64,000 bases of DNA from Caprella mutica (taxonomy: Eukaryota; Arthropoda; Malacostraca; Amphipoda; Caprellidae): positions 147,795-211,794 of the forward strand of contig CANNZV010000844.1 in the NCBI GenBank assembly GCA_947561585.1, in the 5' to 3' direction. Both the position numbers and the translations under genes were made by a program. A model generated the notes under the pieces. It saw only the letters and a program-made list of their open reading frames with translations. It was not told the DNA's origin and did not search any database. Below are positions 36,290 to 46,185 of this stretch, piece after piece (positions within the stretch are counted from its first letter, which is position 1; each line of letters starts with the position of its first letter).

Positions 36290-36673
36290 GATATATGTAA
36301 TTTATGGGTCTGGGTTATCTGAAATATTTTTATAATAAATTAAATGAATGATTATTCACTTGGAACCCGGTACTAGGTTTATTAAATAATTTTTTTCAAA
36401 CCTTTGATGAAATAAGTAAAGAATTGTAAACTCTGCAGTTTAACTTTATTCCATATTTTAAGAATATAATACAAGGCTATGAGAGCATTATTCATCTTTT
36501 TTTTCTTAAGAGCTTTCCTTAAAAAATTATGAAAACTCTAAAGCTCAATGGACGAGATCTGTTATTATAACTCTTTTGGGTTATTACCTTATTATTTTTC
36601 TATTAATTTCTTTGTCTTTTATTATTTATTAACTACTTAGGCGATTTTATTATTTTTGTATCTTTAATACTTC
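36290..36673. other. AT-rich intergenic DNA
   Basis: Nothing recognised. Confidence 0.5.
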
Positions 36674-36992
36674 TTTGCTACCTTCAAATATTGCAGAAAG
36701 TTATATTTTAGGCGGTATTTTATTTTATCATCTTGTTACTCGCAAAACTCAAAAAATGTTCAACTAAATTGCTTGGAATTTGGTGGGACGATTGGTCAAT
36801 GCCCAGAAATCATCTTGTAAGTTTTGGGAGCAATCCGGTCAAAGGTCAAGGTCATTTATAACTCAAAAGAATTCAACAGAATTTCCTGAAATTTGGTTGG
36901 ACGATGGTTATTATCCAGGAACAAGTTTATTAGATTTTGAGAGCGAACAGGTTAAAGGTCAAGGTCATTTATAAGCGGCAGTGAAGGTATGC
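36674..36992 (-). mobile_element. MITE/SINE-like element with nuclear-receptor-type sites, copy 5 (inverted)
   Basis: Reverse-oriented copy running from GCTACCTTCAAATATTGCAG to GCGGCAGTGAAGGTATGCGCTCTA. It has two receptor-type site clusters, at 36837-36854 (GGTCAAAGGTCAAGGTCA) and 36949-36967, showing that each internal block carries one. The 64-codon frame at 36780-36974 is a translation of the element. Confidence 0.75.
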
Positions 36993-37600
36993 GCTCTATG
37001 AGTGATCGTCAACCAGTTCCTTATGTTTTTTAATTAATATTTGTAAAAATTAGAATACTGAAGTTGAATATGTTATTATTCGAAAGGTCCTAAGAAAAAT
37101 AGAAGGGTGATTACTTTTTACATTGTTGCACTTGCTCTTCAGTGCAAAAATCTATTAAAGTATATATGTAAATCATCTTTTTAGCCAGTGAACAAATTCA
37201 CAGTCTATCAGAACAATAATTTAACAGAGGTCACATTTCGACATCAGTTCGGATGTTAGATTCGCTAGAAGGAAATTTGATTTTTCTGAGTATGAGAAAT
37301 ATTCTAAACTTAGCTGGTTGTACCATTCAATTTTTGATATTTTATTTTGATTAAATTATGACTAACAGTAGTATTTTTTTGTCATATTTTATTTTGGTGG
37401 GTAATTGATATCTAATCAATTATAATCTGTTATTCAAATTAATTTATTATGCTCAGTTGTATGTATAAAAATATTATTGTGAAATGTTATATGTGAAAAA
37501 ATAAAACATTTTTCATATATAACTATTTTAATCAAGAGTAAAGATAAATAATAACTAACTAAATATCACCTATGAAAATGATATGAGTTCAATACACGTT
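36993..37600. other. AT-rich intergenic DNA
   Basis: Nothing recognised. Confidence 0.5.
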
Positions 37601-37602
37601 TA

Positions 37603-37802
37603 GGACCGCTTCACACTTGCGTTTTTAAACACCGCGGGGAAAAAAACTCTCTTTTTAAAATGTGTTCACTCTTGCGATTTTTTATCGGTGAATGAAAATT
37701 CACGTTAAATATTTCCTTCAGCGATAAATAAAACGCAAGTGTGAACACATTTCAAGAAGAGCTTTTTCCCGCGGTGTAAAAAAAGCGCAAGTGTGAAGCG
37801 GG
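37603..37802. mobile_element. Palindromic MITE with 'GGACCGCTTCACACTTGCG' ends, TA-flanked (200 bp)
   Basis: The left end GGACCGCTTCACACTTGCG and a right end reading CCCGCTTCACACTTGCGC in complement are each bounded by TA. Inside, AACACCGCGGG pairs with CCCGCGGTGT, and AAATGTGTTCACTCTTGCG pairs with CGCAAGTGTGAACACATTT. Non-coding, and it lies 26 bp before the pogo-like element. Confidence 0.85.
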
Positions 37803-37828
37803 TATAAGCATATTCGGAAAAAGGAGTA

Positions 37829-39161
37829 GGGGAGGGTGGTCATCAATGGGACACCGGGAACAATGGGACATGCTGAATAACTTTTTTATTTGAGGGTAAT
37901 TTTTAACAAAATCTTAGTGGTAAATTAAGCATACTTCAGTGCATTCACTCGCATTTCATTCAGCGGTTGGGGTGCAGTCAGCCCTGTGTAAAAACGAAAA
38001 CGTGTTTTAGGGGTGATAAAACTAAATATTTCGTACTTTGTTTCAATTGTTATAAATCTGTAAATTTAACATATAATGCTTACGGCATTTTTACATGATA
38101 TTAAGTAATATGTAAAATATGATCATTTGAAAGGATTGCCTTTATACTTTTGTAGTTGAGCCGCTATATCCATATGTTTTCAAAATGGCGTCATGGTGAT
38201 CATTGGGACAGAAAATTTGGTTAACAATGGGACAGTGCCTTATTGTCAACCAAACTGTCTAGTTACTCCATATGAATCAATATATCTATTTTTTTGATAC
38301 AATAACGTGAATTGTAGCTTCAGGGCTTCTTGTAGAAACAGAGCTTCCAGCTGAAGTGGGACTTTCGACCATGTTCAAGGGCTTTAGCAATCTGAGGTCA
38401 TCACAAAGCACTGCATAGAGAACAAATTTCACTAATAAAAGAAAAAGACGCAGCATGATTGCAACGGATACACCACAGAAAGAAGAGCTTTTTGCTGCTG
38501 CCACTAAGGATAAGGCCTTCGAAATCACTTCATAAAGCATCTGACGTAGATGTCCTGTGAACTATTGTTCTTGGTCTGGTATATAACTCTTAATCTAACT
38601 GATCCATTCGTCTGAAGAACTCAAATCTCCACCGAAATTGTTGAAAATGAAGATTTATGCACTTGTAGAATTTGAGGCGACTTCTAAAACGTATTCTGTT
38701 GGCCAAAAACATGAAAAAAATAAATACGAAATATTGATGTTAGGCGAAGATTCAAGTGCAATGAGCTTAATTTTCCAAATGTTCCTGACATGGCTTCGGT
38801 GAAGTTAGAGGTCATTAAACTGATATTATATGAACTAACTAAGTGTGGGACTACATAAGGAGATAATTCGAACTTGAAATTTTACCAAAACCTCAACAAT
38901 ATACAAGTTTGATAAGCTGTACCATCTTTCACCAGGGCATGTCCCATTGTTCACCAGCGCTGTTAAACAATGGGACAATTTTTTTTGTTTTTTATTTAAT
39001 TTTTTGCTAGTCAACAGAATATGTGATAGCATTCGAGTTGGTTTCATTTTATAAAGGAATATCTATATTACACATGGATTTTTTATTTTTAATATTATGC
39101 CCATAGTAAATGAAATATCAATCTTTCTGTGTTTTTTGTCCCATTGATGACCACCCTCCCC
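37829..39161 (+). mobile_element. Internally deleted pogo/Tigger-like DNA transposon, TA target duplication
   Basis: Terminal inverted repeats of at least 25 bp (GGGGAGGGTGGTCATCAATG and onward) delimit 1333 bp, with TA at 37827-37828 and 39162-39163. Near the ends CAATGGGACA recurs in both orientations (about 37848, 37862, 38204, 38225, 38938-38948, 38966, 39140), as expected for transposase-binding sites. The + strand keeps only the 3' part of the coding region: KRKRRSMIATDTPQKEEL near 38438-38490 and KIYALVEFEATSKTYSVGQK near 38648-38710, both typical of pogo/jerky-type insect transposase tails. The DNA-binding and DDE regions are gone. The minus-strand frame 38286-38540 is a shadow. Confidence 0.78.
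38420..38830 (+). pseudogene. Transposase C-terminal remnant
   Basis: Translated fragments in at least two frames, with stops at about 38414 and 38533, give a basic linker followed by IATDTPQKEELFAAATKDKA and, further on, a KIYALVEFEATSKTYSVGQK block and an FPNVPDMASVKLEVIKLI-like end after a frameshift. This order matches the C-terminal tail found in many insect pogo/jerky-like transposases. No catalytic residues remain. Confidence 0.55.
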
Positions 39162-39163
39162 TA

Positions 39164-39614
39164 CCTACCACGGCTGCAACAGTCGATGTCACAGATTTTA
39201 AGAAGCCACTAAAGTGCGGAAAATAACACCTTCACCTCTCTAGCTTATGCAATATTATTAGAAGTTAGACAGCTTATTGGCTTTGCAGGAACTGAGCTGA
39301 ACCTTTCTCAGATTGCTATCCCTGGTTACGGTCTATGGATATGGAACACGTATGGAGAATTCGCAACAACGCAACTGTTATACAAGCAGCAAAATTCAAA
39401 AACACAAACCGAAATTGCTAAACTTTTTCGTATTTATGTATTTATCTTGATAAGAGAAATATGTATTTAAGTATAATAATATGAATTGATATTATTGTAC
39501 TTAAACTTTTCGTTCTATTAAATTTATCAACTTAAATTTAAATAGGAATATAATATTTTGTGTTATGAAAATACAGCATTCACTGTAGCTAAAAAATACA
39601 AGAATTTATATAAT
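39164..39614. other. Intergenic DNA
   Basis: No supported gene. Confidence 0.5.
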
Positions 39615-39650
39615 ATATCCATGATACCTGCAGGTATCATGGATACCAAT
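39615..39650. mobile_element. Central fragment of the palindromic 'GGTATCCATGATACC' MITE
   Basis: ATCCATGATACCTGCAGGTATCATGGATACCAAT repeats the palindromic centre of the 29945-30153 element, followed by its CAAAATAAAAGTTA arm. The outer ends are missing. Confidence 0.6.
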
Positions 39651-39662
39651 CAAAATAAAAGT

Positions 39663-39782
39663 TAGAAAACTGATAGCCATTTATGGTAGACTAAAGAAAA
39701 TGTGTTCACTATAGAGGCTACTTCCTTACTAAGGACACTACATTATACAGGATTTAATTATAGAGGAAATTCTTTAGACTGT
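39663..39782. mobile_element. MITE, 'CTCCTCTATAGTGAA' family, right half
   Basis: GATAGCCATTTATGGTAGACTAAAGAAAATGTGTTCACTATAGAGG and the downstream arm match the right half of the copies at 14729 and 55463. The left half is absent, as if truncated against the palindromic fragment just upstream. Confidence 0.7.
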
Positions 39783-40267
39783 ATGTACGCTATCAGCTTC
39801 TTTACGATTAATTAAATCATCAGTAACTGAATTGATTGATGCAATTGGTTGTGTTTCCGGTTGAAGATCTGCTTACAGTCCACAGAAGCGGAAACTCCTG
39901 GGCCTCTTTTTCCGCCCCTACCAAGTCATTCATATTAATGTGTTTCTTACAAAAGCCTCTTAGGCTAATTCAACAGATATTATTTTCTTGCGAAGGAGAG
40001 GCTTTGTAATGCATCCACTGCCTGTCAGGGCAACTTCTCAGGCCTCTATCTCCTAATAAAATAAAAGTCATGGGCTTCAACATCTTTCTTACAGGTTTCA
40101 CTTTTTCAACGGAATTTTCCAATCTTTCTAAATTTGTTAAAGTTAAAGTTGGATGTCACTTTCAATCTTTCTACATTTGAATAAGTTCTCTTAATCATTT
40201 TCATTTTTTTTAAATGTTCATGATTTAAATTAGCATAGTTTAAATTAGTATACCTCTATTTATCGAT
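39783..40267. other. Intergenic DNA
   Basis: No supported gene. Confidence 0.5.
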
Positions 40268-40433
40268 TCATGCAAGAGAATGAGTTTTGGTGGGGCCATA
40301 AAAGATTAGCAGTGAAAGTTATGATGTGGCCATAGAAGACAAAGGGAGAGTAATCTTCTATGGCCCACAATAACTTTTTTCACTGGATATGCTCTCTCAA
40401 TCTTTTATGGCTCCACCATAACTTTTTCTCTGT
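40268..40433. mobile_element. MITE, 'GTTATGGTGGGGCCATAGAA' family, longer copy
   Basis: CAAGAGAATGAGTTTTGGTGGGGCCATAAAAGATTAG faces AATCTTTTATGGCTCCACCATAACTTTTTCTCTG. Internally the same motif is repeated in both orientations (AGTTATGATGTGGCCATAGAAGA, TCTTCTATGGCCCACAATAACTT), so it looks like one element nested in another. Confidence 0.75.
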
Positions 40434-40452
40434 GTATTGCCTTCAACACCTA

Positions 40453-40657
40453 AAGGTCTTGTTACACGGTGCGAGTAAACGTGCGAGTTGGCCTAGCCAG
40501 TTACTGTAGTGCAGCTACTTGCACAGTGTGACCACATCAGTCGAGTAACTGTTATGGAAATTCAATGCTATGAACATTGAGCTACTGGTATAGCTACTCA
40601 GTGGGACAGCTGCTGTCCACTGTCACGACAGTAACTCGCACCGTGTAACAAGGCCTT
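40453..40657. mobile_element. Palindromic MITE with 'AAGGTCTTGTTACACGGTGC' ends, TA-flanked (205 bp)
   Basis: The terminal repeats AAGGTCTTGTTACACGGTGC and GCACCGTGTAACAAGGCCTT are bordered by TA on both sides. The interior (AGTAACTG, AGCTACT motifs) is also partly self-complementary. Non-coding. Confidence 0.85.
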
Positions 40658-41332
40658 TACTATACGACAATACCAACTACATCCACGAGACAATACATCT
40701 CCAATACACGCAAAGTGTTGACGAAATTAACCTCAAAAGTACGATTTTATTTCTTCGAGTTCTTTGATTCAGAAGCCATAGCAATGGGTCCATTTTATGT
40801 CGAAATTAAAAATAATTTAGGGGGAAAATTACTTCAAAGGACTAATACTTTGATGGAGAATTTTACACTTCATAATATTCGGTAAAAGTTATTCTATTAT
40901 AATTAATATGCATATGTATGGTAGTTTGTAATTAATGAATTTGAAACATTAATTTGTAGTTTTTAACTATTAAAATATATATCAAGTTGCCATTAAAGAT
41001 ATGGTGCGAAAATTTGATCATTTTTATAAAGATTTTTTTTTTCTGTTCCTAAAATTTAATTCCTATTTCCTAATTAGTTTTAATGCTTTATTTATAAATT
41101 AGGTATTTTCATGATTTTATAATGCAGATACGCCTTCAAATTTCCTCTGAAAACTCTTACATAAATTATTATTTAACATTACTCGCAATAAATTTAAATG
41201 TTCTTATACCCACTAAGTCCTAAAATAATTTGAGTGAAAAATAACAAGAATTTTTGCGATATTCTTGTAATATATAAATAAAGAATGTATATTAAACAAT
41301 AAAATAAATAATTCACAATAGTGCCTAACTAA
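40658..41332. other. AT-rich intergenic DNA
   Basis: Nothing recognised. Confidence 0.5.
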
Positions 41333-41436
41333 TGAAAGAGTACACATGTGTTCTAATATATGAAAGAGTACACATGTGCTCTAATATATGAAAGAGTACA
41401 CATGTGTTCTAATATATGAAAGAGTACACATGTGTC
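41333..41436. repeat. 28-nt tandem repeat, about 3.7 copies
   Basis: Nearly identical units with core TGAAAGAGTACACATGTGTT. ACACATGTGT within the unit is a perfect palindrome. Confidence 0.95.
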
Positions 41437-41571
41437 TACCCGGTCATTCAAAGAGAAATACATCAAAAACCATGTCATTTACATCACTCGAAACTGATCG
41501 TAAATGTTGCTTTAGTGCCTAATGGTTTAGAGAACATATTTCGGTCATGGGTAAATAACATATTTTGGTCA

Positions 41572-41634
41572 TAGAGTAAGTTATGGTGGGCAAGACATAA
41601 TCTTCTATGGCCCAACCATAACTTTGCTCTCTGG
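41572..41634. mobile_element. MITE, 'GTTATGGTGGGGCCATAGAA' family, short copy
   Basis: AGAGTAAGTTATGGTGGGC pairs with GCCCAACCATAACTTTGCTCTCTGG around a short loop. Confidence 0.65.
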
Positions 41635-41736
41635 TTCCTCTCCAGTATCTCTCTCATATCATTGAAGGTCTGACTCCACGTGGCATCAGGTTATTTATGA
41701 CATTCTCCTCTAAGTCCAGTGACCAAAGTTTGGAAA

Positions 41737-41760
41737 GAGAGAGAGAGAGAGAGAGAGAGG
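41737..41760. repeat. (GA)n microsatellite
   Basis: About 11 uninterrupted GA dinucleotides. Confidence 0.95.
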
Positions 41761-41775
41761 AGTTCAGACGTGACA

Positions 41776-42164
41776 GAGGAACTATACGGCATAGCAGCTA
41801 TAGGAACTATAGGAACTATAGGGTATAGCAGCTATAGGAACTATAGGAACTATAGGGTATAGCAGCTATAGGAACTATAGGAACTATAGGGTATAGCAGC
41901 TATAGGAACTATAGGAACTATAGGGTATAGCAGCTATAGGAACTATAGGAACTATAGGGTATAGCAGCTATAGGAACTATAGGGTATAGCAGCTATAGGA
42001 ACTATAGGAACTATAGGGTATAGCAGCTATAGGGACTATAGGAACTATAGAGTATAGCAGCTATAGGGACTATAGGAACTATAGGATATAGCAGCTATAG
42101 GAACTATAGGAACTATAGGGTATAGCAGCTATAGGGACTATAAGAACTATACGATATAGCAGCT
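41776..42164. repeat. 34-nt minisatellite, about 11 copies (left part)
   Basis: Units are AGCAGCTATAGG followed by two AACTATAGG and GTAT. One unit near 41970 has a single AACTATAGG, and the last units carry GGGACTAT variants. The array resumes at 42704 after an inserted foldback element. Confidence 0.95.
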
Positions 42165-42703
42165 GATGACAGGACAATAACCCCCCGTGCAATATACCCC
42201 CGGACAAGAACCCCCCAAGCAAAAAACCCCCGGTCGATATAAATAGCATAATTCATTTTAATTAATTTTCATTATTTTTTTATTAATAAAATTACTATAT
42301 GCTATAAATATAAAGAGATATAGTGCACCTAAGGTTAGGTTAGCGGTCCGATTGGGGGGGGGAGGTTTGGGGGGGCTTGCCCCCCCCCCCCCCCCCCCCC
42401 GGCCAGGTTTGATAGTCACAAAATGTATACTGTACTTATTTTTACTATAAAATAGGCAATGGGGTATACCTTATTTTGCAAAAAAATTGTCATATTTCCG
42501 AAGAAAATGTAATAATTATTGGTTCGCATTGAATAATGTTTAATATATTAATAAAAATGAATTATGCTATTTATATAGACCGGGGGTTTTTAATTTGCAC
42601 CGGAGGTTTTTTGCTTGAGGGGTTTTTGTCCGGGGGGGTTTATTGCACGGGTTTTTTTGACCGCAGGTTTTTTTTTTGCACGGGGGGTTATTGTCCTGGA
42701 ATC
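42165..42703. mobile_element. Foldback element inserted in the 34-nt minisatellite (about 540 bp)
   Basis: The ends are GATNNCAGGACAATAACCCC in inverted orientation at both sides, and the perfect inner repeat is CAGGACAATAACCCCCCGTG. The left arm continues with CCCCCGGACAAGAACCCCCC and CAAAAAACCCCCGGTC. The right arm has inverted versions (GACCGGGGGTTTTTAATTTG, GGGGTTTTTGTCCGGGGGGG, TTGCACGGGGGGTTATTGTC) with extra copies. The loop has G-run and C-run tracts at 42353-42401. Both flanks carry ATAGCAGCT, compatible with a 9-bp target duplication but also present in every array unit. No transposase. Confidence 0.8.
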
Positions 42704-42730
42704 ATAGCAGCTATAGGAACTATAGGAATT
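42704..42730. repeat. 34-nt minisatellite, right remainder
   Basis: ATAGCAGCTATAGGAACTATAGGAA continues the array interrupted at 42165. Confidence 0.85.
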
Positions 42731-43044
42731 AACTTTCATTCTATTGCAGTATAGTTTGAATTATTATTATAGTGTAGTCATATATTCTCTATTATGTTGG
42801 CAATAGAGCTTTAGATATTTTGTACAGGATATGGAACATATTGTTTAACATTCGCTAGCAAATTTTTACTACTTTAATTTGATATTTGTTTGAAAATATA
42901 CGAATATTAATATCATTCCTAGTACTTTATCAAATATTCTCAATAATATACTAGAGGAGTAAGAAATGTAATGAACATTTTTCACAGTTTCTTGACGCTA
43001 TAGTGACAAGCTCCACCCTACTCATATATGGCTATACTGTTATT
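42731..43044. other. AT-rich intergenic DNA
   Basis: Nothing recognised. Confidence 0.5.
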
Positions 43045-43385
43045 ATATTTCGCTGCTATACGTCGGTGTCATAGTATATATTGGTGCTATATTTCGTTGC
43101 TATACGTCGGTGTCACAGTATATGTTGGTGCTATACTTCGTTGCTATACGTCGGTGTCACAGTATATATTGGTGCTATACTTCGTTGCTATACGTCGGTG
43201 TCACAGTATATATTGGTGCTATACTTCGTTGCTATACGTCGGTGTCACAGTATATATTGGTGCTATACTTCGTTGCTATACGTCGGTGACACAGTATATA
43301 TTGGTGCTATACTTCGTTGCTATACGTCGGTGTCACAGTATATATTGGTGCTATACTTCGTTGCTATACCTTGGTGCTATATTTG
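43045..43385. repeat. 44-nt minisatellite, about 7.6 copies
   Basis: Units of 44 nt share CGTTGCTATACGTCGGTGTC and AGTATATATTGGTGCTATAC. The first and last units are diverged. Frames of 166 and 116 codons on + (cysteine/tyrosine-rich CHSIYWCYTSLLYVG-like) arise because stops are absent from the unit. They are not genes. Confidence 0.95.
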
Positions 43386-43488
43386 CTGTAGTTCTTTTGG
43401 TACACGTCGCACAGTGTCCCCCGAGACATGATAGCATTGAATTACCGCACAAACACAGTATATTACGTGTGCTTCGGTTATTAAAGAG

Positions 43489-43629
43489 AAGGTACGAATT
43501 GTCGGTCGGCTTCTTCGGTAATATTTGAAAAAATTATATAATTATAATAAAAATAAATTAATTTTATTTTCATAGTTTTTTCTTATATAACCGAAGATGT
43601 GAAACCGAACGATAATTCGTAACTTACAA
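43489..43629. mobile_element. Palindromic 'TTACGAATTATCGGTCAG' MITE, diverged copy
   Basis: AAGGTACGAATTGTCGGTCGG on the left and CCGAACGATAATTCGTAACTT on the right are inverted. The right arm keeps ATATAACCGAAGATGTGAAAC. It follows the 44-nt array by about 100 bp. Confidence 0.65.
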
Positions 43630-46185
43630 CTACATCATATTATATGATATTATATAGTTTATTATATGTTGTACGATATAATGGAACTTATAATATATTG
43701 TAAAACTTATTATATCATATTATTATACTTAATAATGGTAGATTGTGTTGTTTTAAGGAAATATTACATTAACAATATCAGTTTACAGTAACCCCTTGAA
43801 TAGACAGACACATATATTTCATATAATAATTATCAATATATCTCTAACAGTCTTCTATGGTGAGTTACTGTATTTCCTATCGTTAGATTATGTATTGTAC
43901 GTTCATCTGTTACATATAATATAAATGTGTTGGTAATTTGACAACGTATTTCTTATATAATTTGTATTTTTGTAATTCTGACAACTATTTTAATTGTTGA
44001 ATTATATCGTCACTTAAATGTTAAAGCGTGACATTTTTCTTCCAACCAACCAATGAACCAACCAAGTGAATTTCCCAGTGTTCTTCCCTATTAAAATGAA
44101 TGGGTTATCAATAGTAATAGGAAAAATATATATAAATTAAAAATATATATCTAAAAATAAAAATATAATTATAGAAAATGTTATTTGTAAAAAAATTCTG
44201 TAGAAAAAAATATATGTAAAAAAAATATATATGTTTGTGAAAAAACATTCATGTAAAAATAATTATGTTAAAAAAATAAATGTTAAAAAAATGTATGTAA
44301 ACAAAAATTATGTAAAAAATATTTTCAAAAAATCATGTTGAAAAATTTGTGCAAAAAAATTTGTGTCAAATTAATTTGTGTCAGAAAATTTGTGTCAAAA
44401 AAGTTATATATATTAAATGTTAAAGCATGACATTTTTCTTGCAACCAACCTGTATATAGGGTGATTATTTTTTTTATTTAATAATAATGATAGAATTCCT
44501 TTCAGTTTATAGTTTTCAGAAATGCTTAATAATCAGCATATTGAATTCGAGCTGCTTTTCGGTAATTAAAGAATAAATAGGTTAATGGTAATATCTAACA
44601 TAATATTGCTGAGTAACTTTTCAAGTTAGCGTACCTTCTTCTCTACCAGAGGCCAATCTCTCTCTCTTATTCTTCTCTCTTATTCCTCTCCAATAGTGAA
44701 CTGAATAAAGATGAGCAGACAAAAGTACACGCAAAGTTTAACGGAAGGGACAAGTTGTCATGTTGGACAAGATACCTTGTCATTGTAGCAGATCTTTTGG
44801 TTTCTTTGCCACCGTCGATACTTCACGATAGGGAGGAGCGTTTGTTTCTTCTTCAGTGTATTATTTTTGATGGAGGTTTGTTGTGGAAGTTCAGAAAACC
44901 TTATTGGTAAACTCGGGACGTTTAGACACCGTGTTGATAGCGAATCTCTGGTGAAAGTTTACCAAGTTTCTTCAAGTTTATGTTGCCGAACATAGGGTGA
45001 AGTTTATGTAGACTAGGGAAGGCCAAACTCTTATCGGACCATTTCCAAAGTTATCGCGCACTTTCTTTGCTACATGTATCATGTTTTTCCAAGTTTATCG
45101 GACTCTTTCCTGGAGTAGGAGGAATATAATAATGAAGTTTTTGGCGCGTAGTAGTGCTTGGTGTGGAGCTTTTAGAGAAGCAACCCGTGCTACTTTGCTT
45201 GTCACAGAGCAATGTTTATGATTTGAATGTTATATCTAAAAAGAAAAGGGTAAACTATAATGAATTCATTTTGCATCTAAAACTTTAAAATCATTCAACG
45301 GGATCAACAGTTTAAAACTTATTAAATATAATCGATAAGAAATAGTTTGTAAAGTTATTTTTTTCTATAATGATTATAAAAGTAAATCATTCTAATCAAT
45401 GTTAATTAAAAATACATTTAAAATATTGTGTTACCTAAATACTAAGCGGGTACGAAGAGTATCTCTTTATAAATTGATTATGAAATTCATGTATTTATTC
45501 AGTATCTTATAATTCCTTTATATGAAATATTAAATCATTCGACCAGCGATATAAAGATATTATTATTCATATACTAGATCATAATTATGGTTCTTAGTTA
45601 TATAATATAATACAAAATTATAAAAAGTAAACCTGGGAAACAGCTCAAAGTGTTCTTTGACACATTGGAAAAGCTATCTGTTATATTAAAGAAACGTAAT
45701 TAAAGGATATAAAAAATTCAATTCTTTCATCATGAATCGAACGCACACTTTCTTCGATTGTAGGTTCATAAGATTTGAAAAATAAAAACACTTTACATAT
45801 TATCCTAAATCCCAACTTGAAAACATAAAACCAGTGGCCACATCAGTGAAGATTCCATTGCAGTTATGACGGGGCCAACGAAGATTAAGCAGGGCCTCAT
45901 CTAGTCACCCAAAACCCCACTGTACCTTCTTTAGTACTGCATCGTATCTAATCATGGCTCTACCACCGCCACCAGGTTAAGAGGAGAGCATTTTACCTGT
46001 CCTGTTAATTAGGGCTGAGTATTATAACTTTGGATAGTCTCTGAAGAGGAGAAGACCTTCAAAGAGTAGCCCCAACTTGTGACACAGTAATTAAATTGAT
46101 AGCACTACACTTTAAATACACTTTGAAGTGAATAAATGGTTTGGCTATTGTTAAATGATAGTTGGGTAATAATGTATTGCTGATG
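43630..46185. other. AT-rich intergenic DNA with degenerate A-rich repeat
   Basis: No supported gene. 44110-44410 is a run of degenerate units like TATGTAAAAAAAT, later TTTGTGTCAAAAAA. It is bracketed by copies of AAATGTTAAAGC-TGACATTTTTCTT-CAACCAACC at about 44015 and 44414; a related AAATGCTAAAGCGCGACATTTTTCTGCCAAC lies at 8680. 44680-45200 is less AT-rich but has no domain-bearing frame. Confidence 0.4.

Noticed and set aside
38286..38540. Reverse-strand 84-codon gene
   Set aside because: The plus strand of the same region encodes a recognisable transposase tail, so this frame is its shadow.
43028..43528. Cysteine/tyrosine-rich 166-codon protein
   Set aside because: It is a translation of the 44-nt minisatellite and flanks. 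Both related frames are open across the array and neither has a domain.
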